From an uncultured Lachnospiraceae bacterium (GTDB lineage: Bacteria; Bacillota; Clostridia; Lachnospirales; Lachnospiraceae): a stretch of 64,000 nt of DNA. The stretch covers positions 62,001-126,000 of the forward strand of contig CAJTMW010000003.1 in assembly GCA_910577275.1 (NCBI GenBank), written 5' to 3'. This document shows, one piece after another, positions 9,118 through 16,786 of the stretch (the stretch's first letter is position 1; each line of letters starts with the position of its first letter). Position numbers and translations under genes: made by a program. The notes beneath the pieces are model-generated. The model was not told the DNA's origin. It saw only the letters and a program-made list of their open reading frames with translations, and made no database searches.

Positions 9118-9163
9118 TTCCATACCGGCGCGTGTATAAATAAGAAAACGGGGAGATAATATC

Positions 9164-10687
9164 ATGATACAGAAAGATATCAGAAGACTGGCGGTATACG
9201 GCAAAAAAACCGGGCTTTTAACAAAAGAGGACGAGATTTACACCATCAACCGGCTTCTCGAGTTGTTTGAGCTTGACGAGCTTGAGGATTTGGATGAGGC
9301 GGCTCTTGCGGAAGTGGAAAAAACAGAGGTTGAGGATTTGGAGGATATCCTTAAGGGGATGCTGGACTATGCATACGAAAAGGGAATCCTTAAGGAAAAC
9401 GGCGTGGTTTACCGGGATTTGTTTGACACAAAAATCATGAGCCTTTTGATGCCCCGCCCGGGTGAGGTAATTAAAACCTTCAGGGAGCTTTATGAGAAGG
9501 ACCCTGTGGAGGCCACGGATTATTATTATAAATTCAGCAGGGATTCCGATTACATCAGGCGCTACAGAATAGCGAAGGATATGAAATGGATTGCCGAAAC
9601 GGAATATGGCGATTTGGACATTACCATTAATCTTTCCAAGCCGGAGAAGGACCCCAAGGCCATTGCGGCGGCAAGGACGGCGAAGCAGTCGGGCTATCCG
9701 AAGTGTCTGCTCTGCCGGGAAAATGAAGGCTATGCGGGCAGGGTGAATCATCCGGCAAGGCAGAATCACAGGATTATTCCCGTAACCATTCAGGGGGATA
9801 CCTGGGGATTCCAGTACTCGCCCTATGTTTATTATAACGAGCACTGTATTGTCTTTAACGGACAGCATGTTCCCATGAAAATTGACAGAAACGCTTTCTG
9901 CAAGCTGTTCGACTTTGTAAAGCAGTTTCCTCATTACTTTGTGGGCTCCAATGCGGATTTGCCGATTGTGGGCGGTTCCATTTTAAGCCACGACCATTTC
10001 CAGGGCGGAAATTATGAGTTTGCCATGGCAAAGGCTCCGGTGGAGAGAAGCTTTACCATAAAGGGCTTTGAGGATGTGGAAGCCGGTATCGTCAGGTGGC
10101 CCATGTCGGTGATTCGGCTGAAAGGGACTGACACGGAGCGGATTATTGATTTGGCGGATGTTATTCTGCACCACTGGAGAGGCTATACGGACGAGGCGGC
10201 GTTTGTCTATGCGGAGACGGAGGGCGAGCCCCACAACACCATCACGCCCATTGCCCGCCGGAGAGGCGAATGCTTTGAGCTTGATTTGGTGCTGAGAAAT
10301 AATATTACTACCGAGGAGCATCCTCTGGGCGTTTATCATCCCCATGCAAAGCTCCATCATATCAAAAAGGAAAACATCGGACTGATTGAGGTAATGGGCC
10401 TTGCAGTTCTTCCGGCCCGCTTAAAGGGGGAAATGGAGGAGCTGAAAGAAGCCATGCTGGCAGGGAGGAATCTGCGGGAGGATGAGCTCCTCAAAAAACA
10501 TGCGGACTGGGTGGAGGAATTCAGTGGTAAATATGAAAGGATAGACGAATCCAACATCGATGATATTCTGCACCATGAAATCGGCCTTGTATTTATGGAA
10601 GTGCTTACGGATTCCGGCGTTTACAAGAGGAATGAGGAAGGGCAGAAGGCCTTTGACCGGTTTATTGCTTCTGTAAACGACAGATAA
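9164..10687 (+). CDS. galT: UDP-glucose--hexose-1-phosphate uridylyltransferase, class II
   Basis: The enzyme exchanges UMP between UDP-glucose and galactose-1-phosphate, the second Leloir step. The 507-residue length and sequence are those of the Firmicutes class II enzyme, which differs from the enterobacterial form of about 350 residues. Typical segments are GYPKCLLCRENEGYAGR near residue 180 and the histidine-rich SILSHDHFQGGNYEF, which holds the nucleotide-binding site. HPHAKLHHIKKENIGLIEVMG is also characteristic. GGGGAGA lies upstream of the ATG. No galE is visible in the window, so the epimerase must be encoded elsewhere. Confidence 0.97.
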   Translation: MIQKDIRRLAVYGKKTGLLTKEDEIYTINRLLELFELDELEDLDEAALAEVEKTEVEDLEDILKGMLDYAYEKGILKENGVVYRDLFDTKIMSLLMPRPGEVIKTFRELYEKDPVEATDYYYKFSRDSDYIRRYRIAKDMKWIAETEYGDLDITINLSKPEKDPKAIAAARTAKQSGYPKCLLCRENEGYAGRVNHPARQNHRIIPVTIQGDTWGFQYSPYVYYNEHCIVFNGQHVPMKIDRNAFCKLFDFVKQFPHYFVGSNADLPIVGGSILSHDHFQGGNYEFAMAKAPVERSFTIKGFEDVEAGIVRWPMSVIRLKGTDTERIIDLADVILHHWRGYTDEAAFVYAETEGEPHNTITPIARRRGECFELDLVLRNNITTEEHPLGVYHPHAKLHHIKKENIGLIEVMGLAVLPARLKGEMEELKEAMLAGRNLREDELLKKHADWVEEFSGKYERIDESNIDDILHHEIGLVFMEVLTDSGVYKRNEEGQKAFDRFIASVNDR

Positions 10688-10730
10688 CGCTACGGGGAAG
10701 CGACGCCTGCCGCGGGGCGCGGGCGGAAAG

Positions 10731-10750
10731 ACGCAGAGAAATATCTGCGT
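10731..10750. other. Hairpin ahead of the radical SAM gene
   Basis: ACGCAGA (10731-10737) and TCTGCGT (10744-10750) form a perfect 7-bp stem with a six-base loop, 23 bases ahead of the start codon. It may tune translation or stabilise the transcript. Confidence 0.45.
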
Positions 10751-10772
10751 GGAATGCAGGAAGGGAAACACA

Positions 10773-12524
10773 ATGCAATTTTTACTGGCGGCGGTGAATG
10801 CCAAATATATTCATTCCAATCCGGCAATTTACAGCCTTAAGAGCTATGCAGGCAGGGAATTGCAGCGGCATATCGCGATTGCAGAGTATACCATTAACAA
10901 CAAAACGGAAGAAATTTTAGGCGACCTGTACAGGCGTCAGCCGGACGTTATCGGATTTTCCTGTTACATCTGGAACTGGCGGCTTGTGCGGGAGCTGCTT
11001 TGGGAACTGCCGAAGGTGCTGCCCGGCACGGAGCTGTGGCTGGGCGGACCGGAGGTATCTTTTGACGCGGAAAAGATTCTGGAAGATTTCCCCATGGTGC
11101 GTGGGATAATGGCAGGAGAAGGAGAGGAGACCTTTAAGGAGCTTCTTTCCTTTTATATTGCCCGGGAGAGGCATGACGGCCTGCGCGGCATACCGGGGCT
11201 GGTTCTCCGGTCGGGAAGTACCGGGCCGAGAGCCCTTGCAGATATGGACGAGCTTCCTTTTCTTTACGACAATTTACAGGACTTCAAAAACAGAATTATA
11301 TATTACGAGACCAGCAGAGGATGTCCTTTCCGATGCGGATATTGTCTTTCTTCCATAGATAAGAGGGTGCGGCTGCGCAGCCTTCCCACGGTAAAAAGGG
11401 AGCTGCAGTTTTTTCTGGATAAAAGGGTGCCGCAGGTGAAGCTGGTTGACAGAACCTTTAACTGCAGCCACAGCCATGCCATGGAGATATGGCGTTACAT
11501 TCAGGAACATGACAACAGCGTCACAAACTTTCATTTTGAGATTGCCGCCGGGCTGTTAAACGAGGAGGAGCTTGCAATTTTAAAGGGTATGCGGCCGGGG
11601 CTTGTGCAGCTGGAAATCGGCGTCCAGACCACGAACAGAGAGACTCTGGCGGCAATTAACCGCAGCGGAGATACTGCCAGTATTGCCCGGGCGGTGGCGG
11701 AGATTAACGGGGGCAGGAACATCCATATTCATCTTGATTTGATAGCCGGGCTGCCCTTTGAGGGATATGAGAGCTTTAAAAAGTCCTTTAACGAGGTTTA
11801 TGCCATGGAGCCCCTGCAGCTGCAGCTTGGCTTTTTGAAGGTGCTGAAAGGGACGCCCGTCAGGGAGAAGGCGGAGGAGTACGGAATTGTCTGGCAGGAG
11901 GAGCCGCCCTACGAGGTGCTTTACACAAAATGGATTTCCTATCGCGAGATTTTGAAGCTCAAGCAGGTGGAGGAGATGGTGGAGGTTTACTATAACTCCA
12001 ATCAGTTTACCCATACGCTGGCGGTTCTGGAGAAAGGGTTTCCCGGAGCCTTTGAATTATACGAAGGGCTGGCAGCGTATTATGAGGAAAAGGGGTATTT
12101 CGTCAATTCGCCGGCAAGGAGCAGCCGGTATCAGGTGCTATTGGAATTTATAAAGGAAAGGATGCCGGAGGCGGAGGAGCTTTACAGGGAGCTTCTTACC
12201 TTTGACTATTATCTGAGGGAAAATGCAAAGAGCCGTCCCGGATTTGGAAGGGATTTGTCGCCGTGGAGAGATGAAATATGGGAATTTTACCAAAAAGAGG
12301 AGGAAAGGCCTGAGCTTTTGGGAGCTTATGGGCAGTACCATGCAAGGCAGATGATGAAGATGACTCACATGGAGGCGTTCTTTTATCCGGTGTGGGAGAA
12401 CGAAAATTGCGGGCCCGGGAGTCGCAGACAGGAGCCGGAACTTGTGCTTTTTGATTACAGGGAGAGGGACGCCCTTACCGGGAACGCGAAGGCGCAGAGG
12501 ATTTCTGATGGCGTGAATATATAG
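10773..12524 (+). CDS. B12-binding-domain radical SAM protein (DUF4080 type)
   Basis: The 583-residue protein begins with a cobalamin-binding-like Rossmann domain (about 1-140; AAVNAKYIHSNPAIYSLKSY is typical). The radical SAM barrel follows, with the 4Fe-4S cluster motif CPFRCGYC in ETSRGCPFRCGYCLSS near residue 186. The C-terminal region (about 400-583) matches the DUF4080 extension common in Firmicutes. Its substrate is not known; the group is usually compared with methyltransferases and methylthiotransferases. An upstream GTG at 10749 is in frame, but AGGAAGGG stands eight bases ahead of the ATG at 10773, which is preferred. It follows galT by 85 bases and may be co-transcribed. Confidence 0.9.
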   Translation: MQFLLAAVNAKYIHSNPAIYSLKSYAGRELQRHIAIAEYTINNKTEEILGDLYRRQPDVIGFSCYIWNWRLVRELLWELPKVLPGTELWLGGPEVSFDAEKILEDFPMVRGIMAGEGEETFKELLSFYIARERHDGLRGIPGLVLRSGSTGPRALADMDELPFLYDNLQDFKNRIIYYETSRGCPFRCGYCLSSIDKRVRLRSLPTVKRELQFFLDKRVPQVKLVDRTFNCSHSHAMEIWRYIQEHDNSVTNFHFEIAAGLLNEEELAILKGMRPGLVQLEIGVQTTNRETLAAINRSGDTASIARAVAEINGGRNIHIHLDLIAGLPFEGYESFKKSFNEVYAMEPLQLQLGFLKVLKGTPVREKAEEYGIVWQEEPPYEVLYTKWISYREILKLKQVEEMVEVYYNSNQFTHTLAVLEKGFPGAFELYEGLAAYYEEKGYFVNSPARSSRYQVLLEFIKERMPEAEELYRELLTFDYYLRENAKSRPGFGRDLSPWRDEIWEFYQKEEERPELLGAYGQYHARQMMKMTHMEAFFYPVWENENCGPGSRRQEPELVLFDYRERDALTGNAKAQRISDGVNI

Positions 12525-12574
12525 AATCATTCGGCCATATATTGTAAAAACGCAGAAAAAGCGGGTTACAGTGT

Positions 12575-13105
12575 ATGGCTTCCGTTTTATCCAATATTTC
12601 CAACATAATTATACCGGTGCTGGTTTTCTATATTGTCGCCTACGGAGTACTCAACAAAACGAATGTGTACGAGGAATTTGTGAAAGGGGCAAAGGACGGG
12701 TTAAAGACGGTGGTTGGCATAATGCCCACACTTGTGGCGTTAATGACTGCCGTGGGGGTGCTGAGGGCTTCCGGGTTTCTGGATTTTCTGGGGAATCTGG
12801 TCAGGCCGTTAAGCGAAAGGGCAGGTTTTCCGGCGGAGCTGGTTCCCCTTGCATTTATTAAAATGTTCTCCTCATCGGCGGCCACGGGTCTGGTTCTGGA
12901 CATCTTTAAAAATTACGGCACGGATTCCCTGATTGGACTGATTACATCCATTATGATGAGCTGTACGGAGACAATTTTTTATACTATGAGCGTCTATTTC
13001 CTGGCGGCAAAGGTAACGAAAACGAGGTATACGCTGACGGGCGCCCTTCTTTCAACCTTTGCGGGAATCGTGGCCAGCGTGGTGCTTGCGGGGCGGATGA
13101 TGTAG
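12575..13105 (+). CDS. spmB: Spore maturation protein B
   Basis: The 176-residue integral membrane protein matches SpmB: IIPVLVFYIVAYGVLNKTNVYEEFVKGAKDGL at the start, then several hydrophobic helices of the nucleoside-recognition (gate) type, and LIGLITSIMMSCTETIFYTMSVYF. In Bacillus the SpmA-SpmB pair helps dehydrate the spore core. SpmA, which is normally adjacent, is missing here: the upstream neighbour is the radical SAM protein. The ribosome site is weak (GCGGG). The call rests on sequence pattern and is secure for the family. Confidence 0.9.
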   Translation: MASVLSNISNIIIPVLVFYIVAYGVLNKTNVYEEFVKGAKDGLKTVVGIMPTLVALMTAVGVLRASGFLDFLGNLVRPLSERAGFPAELVPLAFIKMFSSSAATGLVLDIFKNYGTDSLIGLITSIMMSCTETIFYTMSVYFLAAKVTKTRYTLTGALLSTFAGIVASVVLAGRMM

Positions 13106-13120
13106 GGGTGATTGAAGTAA

Positions 13121-13146
13121 AAAAGGAGCCAGTCACAGCTCCTTTT
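13121..13146. terminator. Bidirectional terminator overlapping the end of the XRE gene
   Basis: AAAAGGAGC (13121-13129) pairs with GCTCCTTTT (13138-13146). The A-run before it and the T-run after it let it act for spmB and for the minus-strand regulator. The stop codon of that regulator (13133-13135) lies in the loop. Confidence 0.75.
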
Positions 13147-13360
13147 GGTTTGGTTTATATTCAAGTAAGTCGGAAATAGAACAGTCCAATGTATCACATA
13201 TTCTTATTAATACATCAATATCCAGCCGGGTAATGGTATTGTTAAGATAACCGTTTAATTGTGAACGCTGCAGCTCTGCTCTCTGGCAGAATTTGTTTTT
13301 ACTCAGGTCTGTTTTTTCAAGTAATTCCTTTAGATGAATTTCAATAGTACCCCTTTCCAT
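13133..13360 (-). CDS. Small XRE/Cro-type helix-turn-helix regulator
   Basis: The 75-residue product is a single DNA-binding domain: LKELLEKTDLSKNKFCQRAELQRSQLNGYLNN holds the helix-turn-helix, and LDIDVLIRICDTLDCSISDLLEY is the usual closing segment. It belongs to the short regulators often found beside toxin-antitoxin or mobile genes. AAGGAGG stands upstream at 13374-13380; a TTG at 13361-13363 directly ahead of the ATG could also start it. It is divergent from the unknown gene at 13486, with an AT-rich 125-base gap between, so regulation of that gene is possible. Confidence 0.85.
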   Translation of the reverse strand: MERGTIEIHLKELLEKTDLSKNKFCQRAELQRSQLNGYLNNTITRLDIDVLIRICDTLDCSISDLLEYKPNQKEL

Positions 13361-13485
13361 CAACAGAATATAGCCTCCTTCTATATGATATTTATATTAT
13401 ATCTTTTTTGTTGAGAGAAAATCAATTATAATTAATTAAAGATAGTAGCCTACGAATAAGAAATTATACGATAAGAGAGACGTGT

Positions 13486-13887
13486 ATGGAAAAACAAGTT
13501 TATATTACGGATAAAGAACGGGAAAAATGCCAGAGGGTTATGGAGGCATACGCGGAGTTATATGAAAACGAGGATTTACTGGTTTTAAACGCCGGAAGAT
13601 ACGGGTTTGTGAAACTGCAGTCCTACAGGATTCCGTTTGGCTTTGATGAGATAACCACTTTTGTGGACAGTCAGAGCCTGTTTGACGACTTGTGGGAAGA
13701 ATGGGTGGAAACGCAGCTTCTCATACTGGCAAGGGATACGCCGATGGAGGAGATGTCGTATGTAGATATCTTCAGAAGCCTGCCGGGGGAAAAGCAGAAT
13801 GAAATTATGGAAAAACGGAATGACTTTGCAGACAGGGCGGGAATAAAGAACGTTTACCGTATACCGTGCACCGGACAGGGCTTTTGA
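13486..13887 (+). CDS. Hypothetical protein, 133 residues
   Basis: I do not recognise this gene. The product is soluble, acidic and has no signal peptide or membrane segment. It has an N-terminal charged helix (TDKEREKCQRVMEAYAELYE) and aromatic-rich middle (RYGFVKLQSYRIPFGFDEITTF). A good open frame with AGAGAG ahead of the ATG and codon use like the neighbours supports it as a real gene. It is divergent from a small XRE regulator and convergent with a TetR gene 23 bases away. Confidence 0.65.
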   Translation: MEKQVYITDKEREKCQRVMEAYAELYENEDLLVLNAGRYGFVKLQSYRIPFGFDEITTFVDSQSLFDDLWEEWVETQLLILARDTPMEEMSYVDIFRSLPGEKQNEIMEKRNDFADRAGIKNVYRIPCTGQGF

Positions 13888-13910
13888 CAGAAACGGAGAG
13901 AAAACCGCTC

Positions 13911-14507
13911 TTAAACCTCCTGACTCTTAATTATCTGCCTCACCGCATCGAAAAGATACGGCTTTAAGCTCTCGATATCCGCGGGCTCGCCATATAAAAT
14001 CGAGCTGTAACAGGTGGAGCTGATAAATTCCACAATCATAAAAAGCAGTATCTCCGGGTTCTTGAAGGTTCTGGGGGAATTTTCAAGAATCCTGTAAATA
14101 TTATAAAAATCCACATCGGAGTCTTCGCCGGAGGAAATCAGCTCGTTTTTAAAAATGCCCCAGCTTAAGTTTTTGGAAATAAAGGTGAGGAGGGATTTAT
14201 CGGCGTTAAACTGTTCGATAATATTGTCCGCAAGAAAAATAATCCGGTCGTCCAATTCGGTCAGACCGGTTTTGGACAGCGCCTCGTCGGCAATGGAAAA
14301 AATGCGGCTGGCTTTGTGCGCAATCAATTTGTTCCTGATATCATATTTATCCTTAAAATACAGATAAAAAGTTCCTTTCGCCACGCCGGCGGCCTCCGCA
14401 ATGTTGTTGATTGTGGTTTTGGCAAGCCCCTGCGTGGTAAAAAGCTCGAAAGCGGTGTTCAGCAGCGCTTCTTTTTTTTGTTTCTTGTTCGTATCTACTT
14501 TTCCCAT
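13911..14507 (-). CDS. TetR-family regulator of the divergent MMPL operon
   Basis: The 198-residue protein has an N-terminal TetR helix-turn-helix (KEALLNTAFELFTTQGLAKTTINNIAEAAGVAKGTFYLYFKDKYD, about 12-56) and a divergent ligand-binding half. It is transcribed away from the MMPL transporter gene, with 182 bases between them that hold two identical palindromic sites. Regulation of both the transporter and itself is therefore very likely. GGAGAAAAATA precedes the ATG. The inducer is unknown; membrane-active compounds or lipids are usual for the group. Confidence 0.92.
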   Translation of the reverse strand: MGKVDTNKKQKKEALLNTAFELFTTQGLAKTTINNIAEAAGVAKGTFYLYFKDKYDIRNKLIAHKASRIFSIADEALSKTGLTELDDRIIFLADNIIEQFNADKSLLTFISKNLSWGIFKNELISSGEDSDVDFYNIYRILENSPRTFKNPEILLFMIVEFISSTCYSSILYGEPADIESLKPYLFDAVRQIIKSQEV

Positions 14508-14604
14508 TATTTTTCTCCTGTCCGTATAAGTAAATTATAAGACAAACTATCCAAAAAGCAATAAATTTTCTGTTTAGATTTGTTTATACATTCTTTAGAA
14601 TTAA

Positions 14605-14624
14605 AATATTGACCATTGGTCATT
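14605..14624. promoter_or_regulatory. TetR operator 1, overlapping the -35 box
   Basis: The 13-base core TGACCATTGGTCA is a near-perfect palindrome, a typical TetR target. The whole 20-base block 14605-14624 is the exact reverse complement of the block at 14651-14670. It covers the TTGACC -35 box of the transporter promoter. Confidence 0.85.
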
Positions 14625-14637
14625 CCTGTGGTATAAC
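14609..14637 (+). promoter_or_regulatory. Promoter of the MMPL transporter operon
   Basis: TTGACC (14609-14614) and TATAAC (14632-14637) are 17 bases apart. The -35 box lies in operator 1 and operator 2 lies just downstream of the expected transcription start, so a bound repressor would block polymerase. Confidence 0.75.
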
Positions 14638-14650
14638 ACTGAATATAAGA

Positions 14651-14670
14651 AATGACCAATGGTCAATATT
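14651..14670. promoter_or_regulatory. TetR operator 2, in the leader
   Basis: This block mirrors operator 1 base for base in inverted orientation, with core TGACCAATGGTCA. The centres of the two sites are 46 bases apart. Confidence 0.85.
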
Positions 14671-14689
14671 TTGAAAAGGGGTGTAATTT

Positions 14690-16786
14690 ATGGAGAAATT
14701 TGGAAGAGGAGTGGTGAAAATACGGGTGCCAATTCTGATTTTAAGTCTGGCGCTTCTGGTTCCGGCCTTTTTTGGCTATGTGAACACCAGAGTGAATTAT
14801 GATATTCTCTCGTATCTGCCGGGGGAAATCGAGACCATGGCGGGGCAGGATATTCTGGTGGACGAATTCGGTACGGGAGCATTCTCCATGATGGTGGTGG
14901 AGGGGATGGAGCCCAAAGACACCGTAAAGATGAAATCGGAAATTGAGAAGATAGAGCATGTGGAGAAGGTTATCTGGTACGATTCGGTGATGGATATTTC
15001 CGTCCCCATGGAAATGCTGCCGGATGAGATATACGAAGCCTTTAACAGCGGGGACGCTACCATGATGGCGATTATTTTCGACGAGACGACGTCGGCGGAC
15101 GGCACCATGGAGGCGATAGAGGATATCAGGAACACGGCGGATAAAAACTGTTTTTTAAGCGGAATGTCGGCGGTGGTGACGGACACAAGGAATCTTTCGG
15201 AGAGGGAAGCTCCCATTTACGTATGCATAGCGGTGCTGCTCTCCTGCGTGGTGTTGTCGCTGACAATGGATTCCTTCCTGATACCGTTTATCTTTCTGGC
15301 GAGCATCGGGATGGCGATTGTATATAACCTGGGGAGCAACATTTTCATGGGAGAAATCTCCTATATCACAAAAGCTTTAAGTGCGGTGCTGCAGCTTGGC
15401 GTCACCATGGATTACTCGATTTTCCTCTGGCACAGCTATCAGGATAAAAAGAGGGAGGCGCCGGATAAAAAGGAGGCTATGGCAAAGGCAATCGGCGAGA
15501 CCATCACGTCGGTGGTAAGCAGCTCCATGACGACGGTAGCGGGATTTATCGCACTCTGCTTTATGAGCTTTACGCTTGGAATGGATTTGGGCGTTGTGAT
15601 GGCAAAGGGCGTGGTGTTCGGTGTAATCGCCTGTGTCACGGTTCTGCCGTCTATGATTCTGGTATTTGACAAGGCGCTGGAAAAGACCAGGCATAAACCG
15701 CTGCTGCCGGATATGAAGGGAGTGGGGGCCTTTATCACCGGACATTACCGGATTTTCATAGCGTTGTTTCTGGTGACTCTGCTTCCGGCTCTGTACGGAT
15801 ATAAGAATACCACGGTTTACTACAATCTGGACGAAACCCTTCCTAAGGATTTACCAAGCATTGTGGCAAACGACAAACTGAATGAAAATTTTGACATGAA
15901 CGCCACTCATATGCTTCTTTTAAGCGCGGATTTGCCGGCAAAAGAGGTTAAGAGCATGACGGAGGAGATGAAGACGGTTGACGGGGTAAATTGGGTGCTG
16001 GGCTTAAATTCCCTTAAGGGTGCGGCGATTCCGGACGAAATGATTCCGGGCGATTTGTCGGAAGCCCTGATGAATGACAACTGGCAGCTTTTGCTTATCG
16101 GTTCCCGGTATAAGGTGGCGTCGGAGGAGGTCAACAGCCAGTGTGAAAAGCTGAGCGCTATCTGCAAATCCTACGACAAGAGAGGCATGCTGGTGGGAGA
16201 GGCCCCGTGTACCAAAGATTTGATTGAAATTACGGATAAGGATTTCAACACGGTGAGCATCGTATCCATCGGCGTGATATTTGCCATTATCCTGCTGGTG
16301 TTCAAATCGGTTTCCCTGCCGGTGATTCTGGTATCGGTAATCGAGATGGCAATTTTTGTAAATATGGGGATACCATTCTATACAAAGACAGAAATACCCT
16401 TCATTGCCTCGGTGGTAATCGGGACGATTCAGTTAGGAGCCACGGTGGATTATGCAATCCTGATGACCACCAGATATAAAAAGGAGCGCCTTGCGGGCGT
16501 GGAGAAGAAGGAGGCTGTTACGATTGCCTGCCAGATGAGCGTAAAATCCATTGTGGTGAGCGCGTTGTCCTTCTTTGCCGCCACCTTTGGAGTCGGCTTA
16601 TACTCCAATATTGACATGATAAGCTCGCTCTGTACCCTGATGGCGCGGGGGGCGCTGATTAGTATGGTGTCCGTAATCTGTATACTGCCTTCCATGTTTA
16701 TGGTATTTGACAGGCTGATTATCAGAAATAAAGCAAAAAGCAAAGAGAAAGAAAACAGAAGAATAGGACAGGAGGTTGTATTATAA
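14690..16786 (+). CDS. MMPL/RND-family transporter
   Basis: The 698-residue membrane protein has the RND plan of two halves, each with one N-terminal helix, a large outer loop and a block of five helices (about 165-320 and 525-680). The MMPL-type signatures are visible: GVTMDYSIFLWHSY in the first half and GATVDYAILMTTRYK in the second, holding the charged residues of the proton path. This family moves lipids, peptides or drugs across Gram-positive membranes. AAAAGGGG stands eight bases upstream of the ATG. The stop codon overlaps the next start by one base (TAATG), so it is coupled with the heptad-repeat lipoprotein. The cargo is unknown. Confidence 0.92.
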   Translation: MEKFGRGVVKIRVPILILSLALLVPAFFGYVNTRVNYDILSYLPGEIETMAGQDILVDEFGTGAFSMMVVEGMEPKDTVKMKSEIEKIEHVEKVIWYDSVMDISVPMEMLPDEIYEAFNSGDATMMAIIFDETTSADGTMEAIEDIRNTADKNCFLSGMSAVVTDTRNLSEREAPIYVCIAVLLSCVVLSLTMDSFLIPFIFLASIGMAIVYNLGSNIFMGEISYITKALSAVLQLGVTMDYSIFLWHSYQDKKREAPDKKEAMAKAIGETITSVVSSSMTTVAGFIALCFMSFTLGMDLGVVMAKGVVFGVIACVTVLPSMILVFDKALEKTRHKPLLPDMKGVGAFITGHYRIFIALFLVTLLPALYGYKNTTVYYNLDETLPKDLPSIVANDKLNENFDMNATHMLLLSADLPAKEVKSMTEEMKTVDGVNWVLGLNSLKGAAIPDEMIPGDLSEALMNDNWQLLLIGSRYKVASEEVNSQCEKLSAICKSYDKRGMLVGEAPCTKDLIEITDKDFNTVSIVSIGVIFAIILLVFKSVSLPVILVSVIEMAIFVNMGIPFYTKTEIPFIASVVIGTIQLGATVDYAILMTTRYKKERLAGVEKKEAVTIACQMSVKSIVVSALSFFAATFGVGLYSNIDMISSLCTLMARGALISMVSVICILPSMFMVFDRLIIRNKAKSKEKENRRIGQEVVL

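Noticed and set aside
12571..12861. 96-codon frame from a GTG overlapping the start of spmB
   Set aside because: It runs inside spmB in another frame and encodes a Gly/Arg/Cys-rich sequence with no family pattern.
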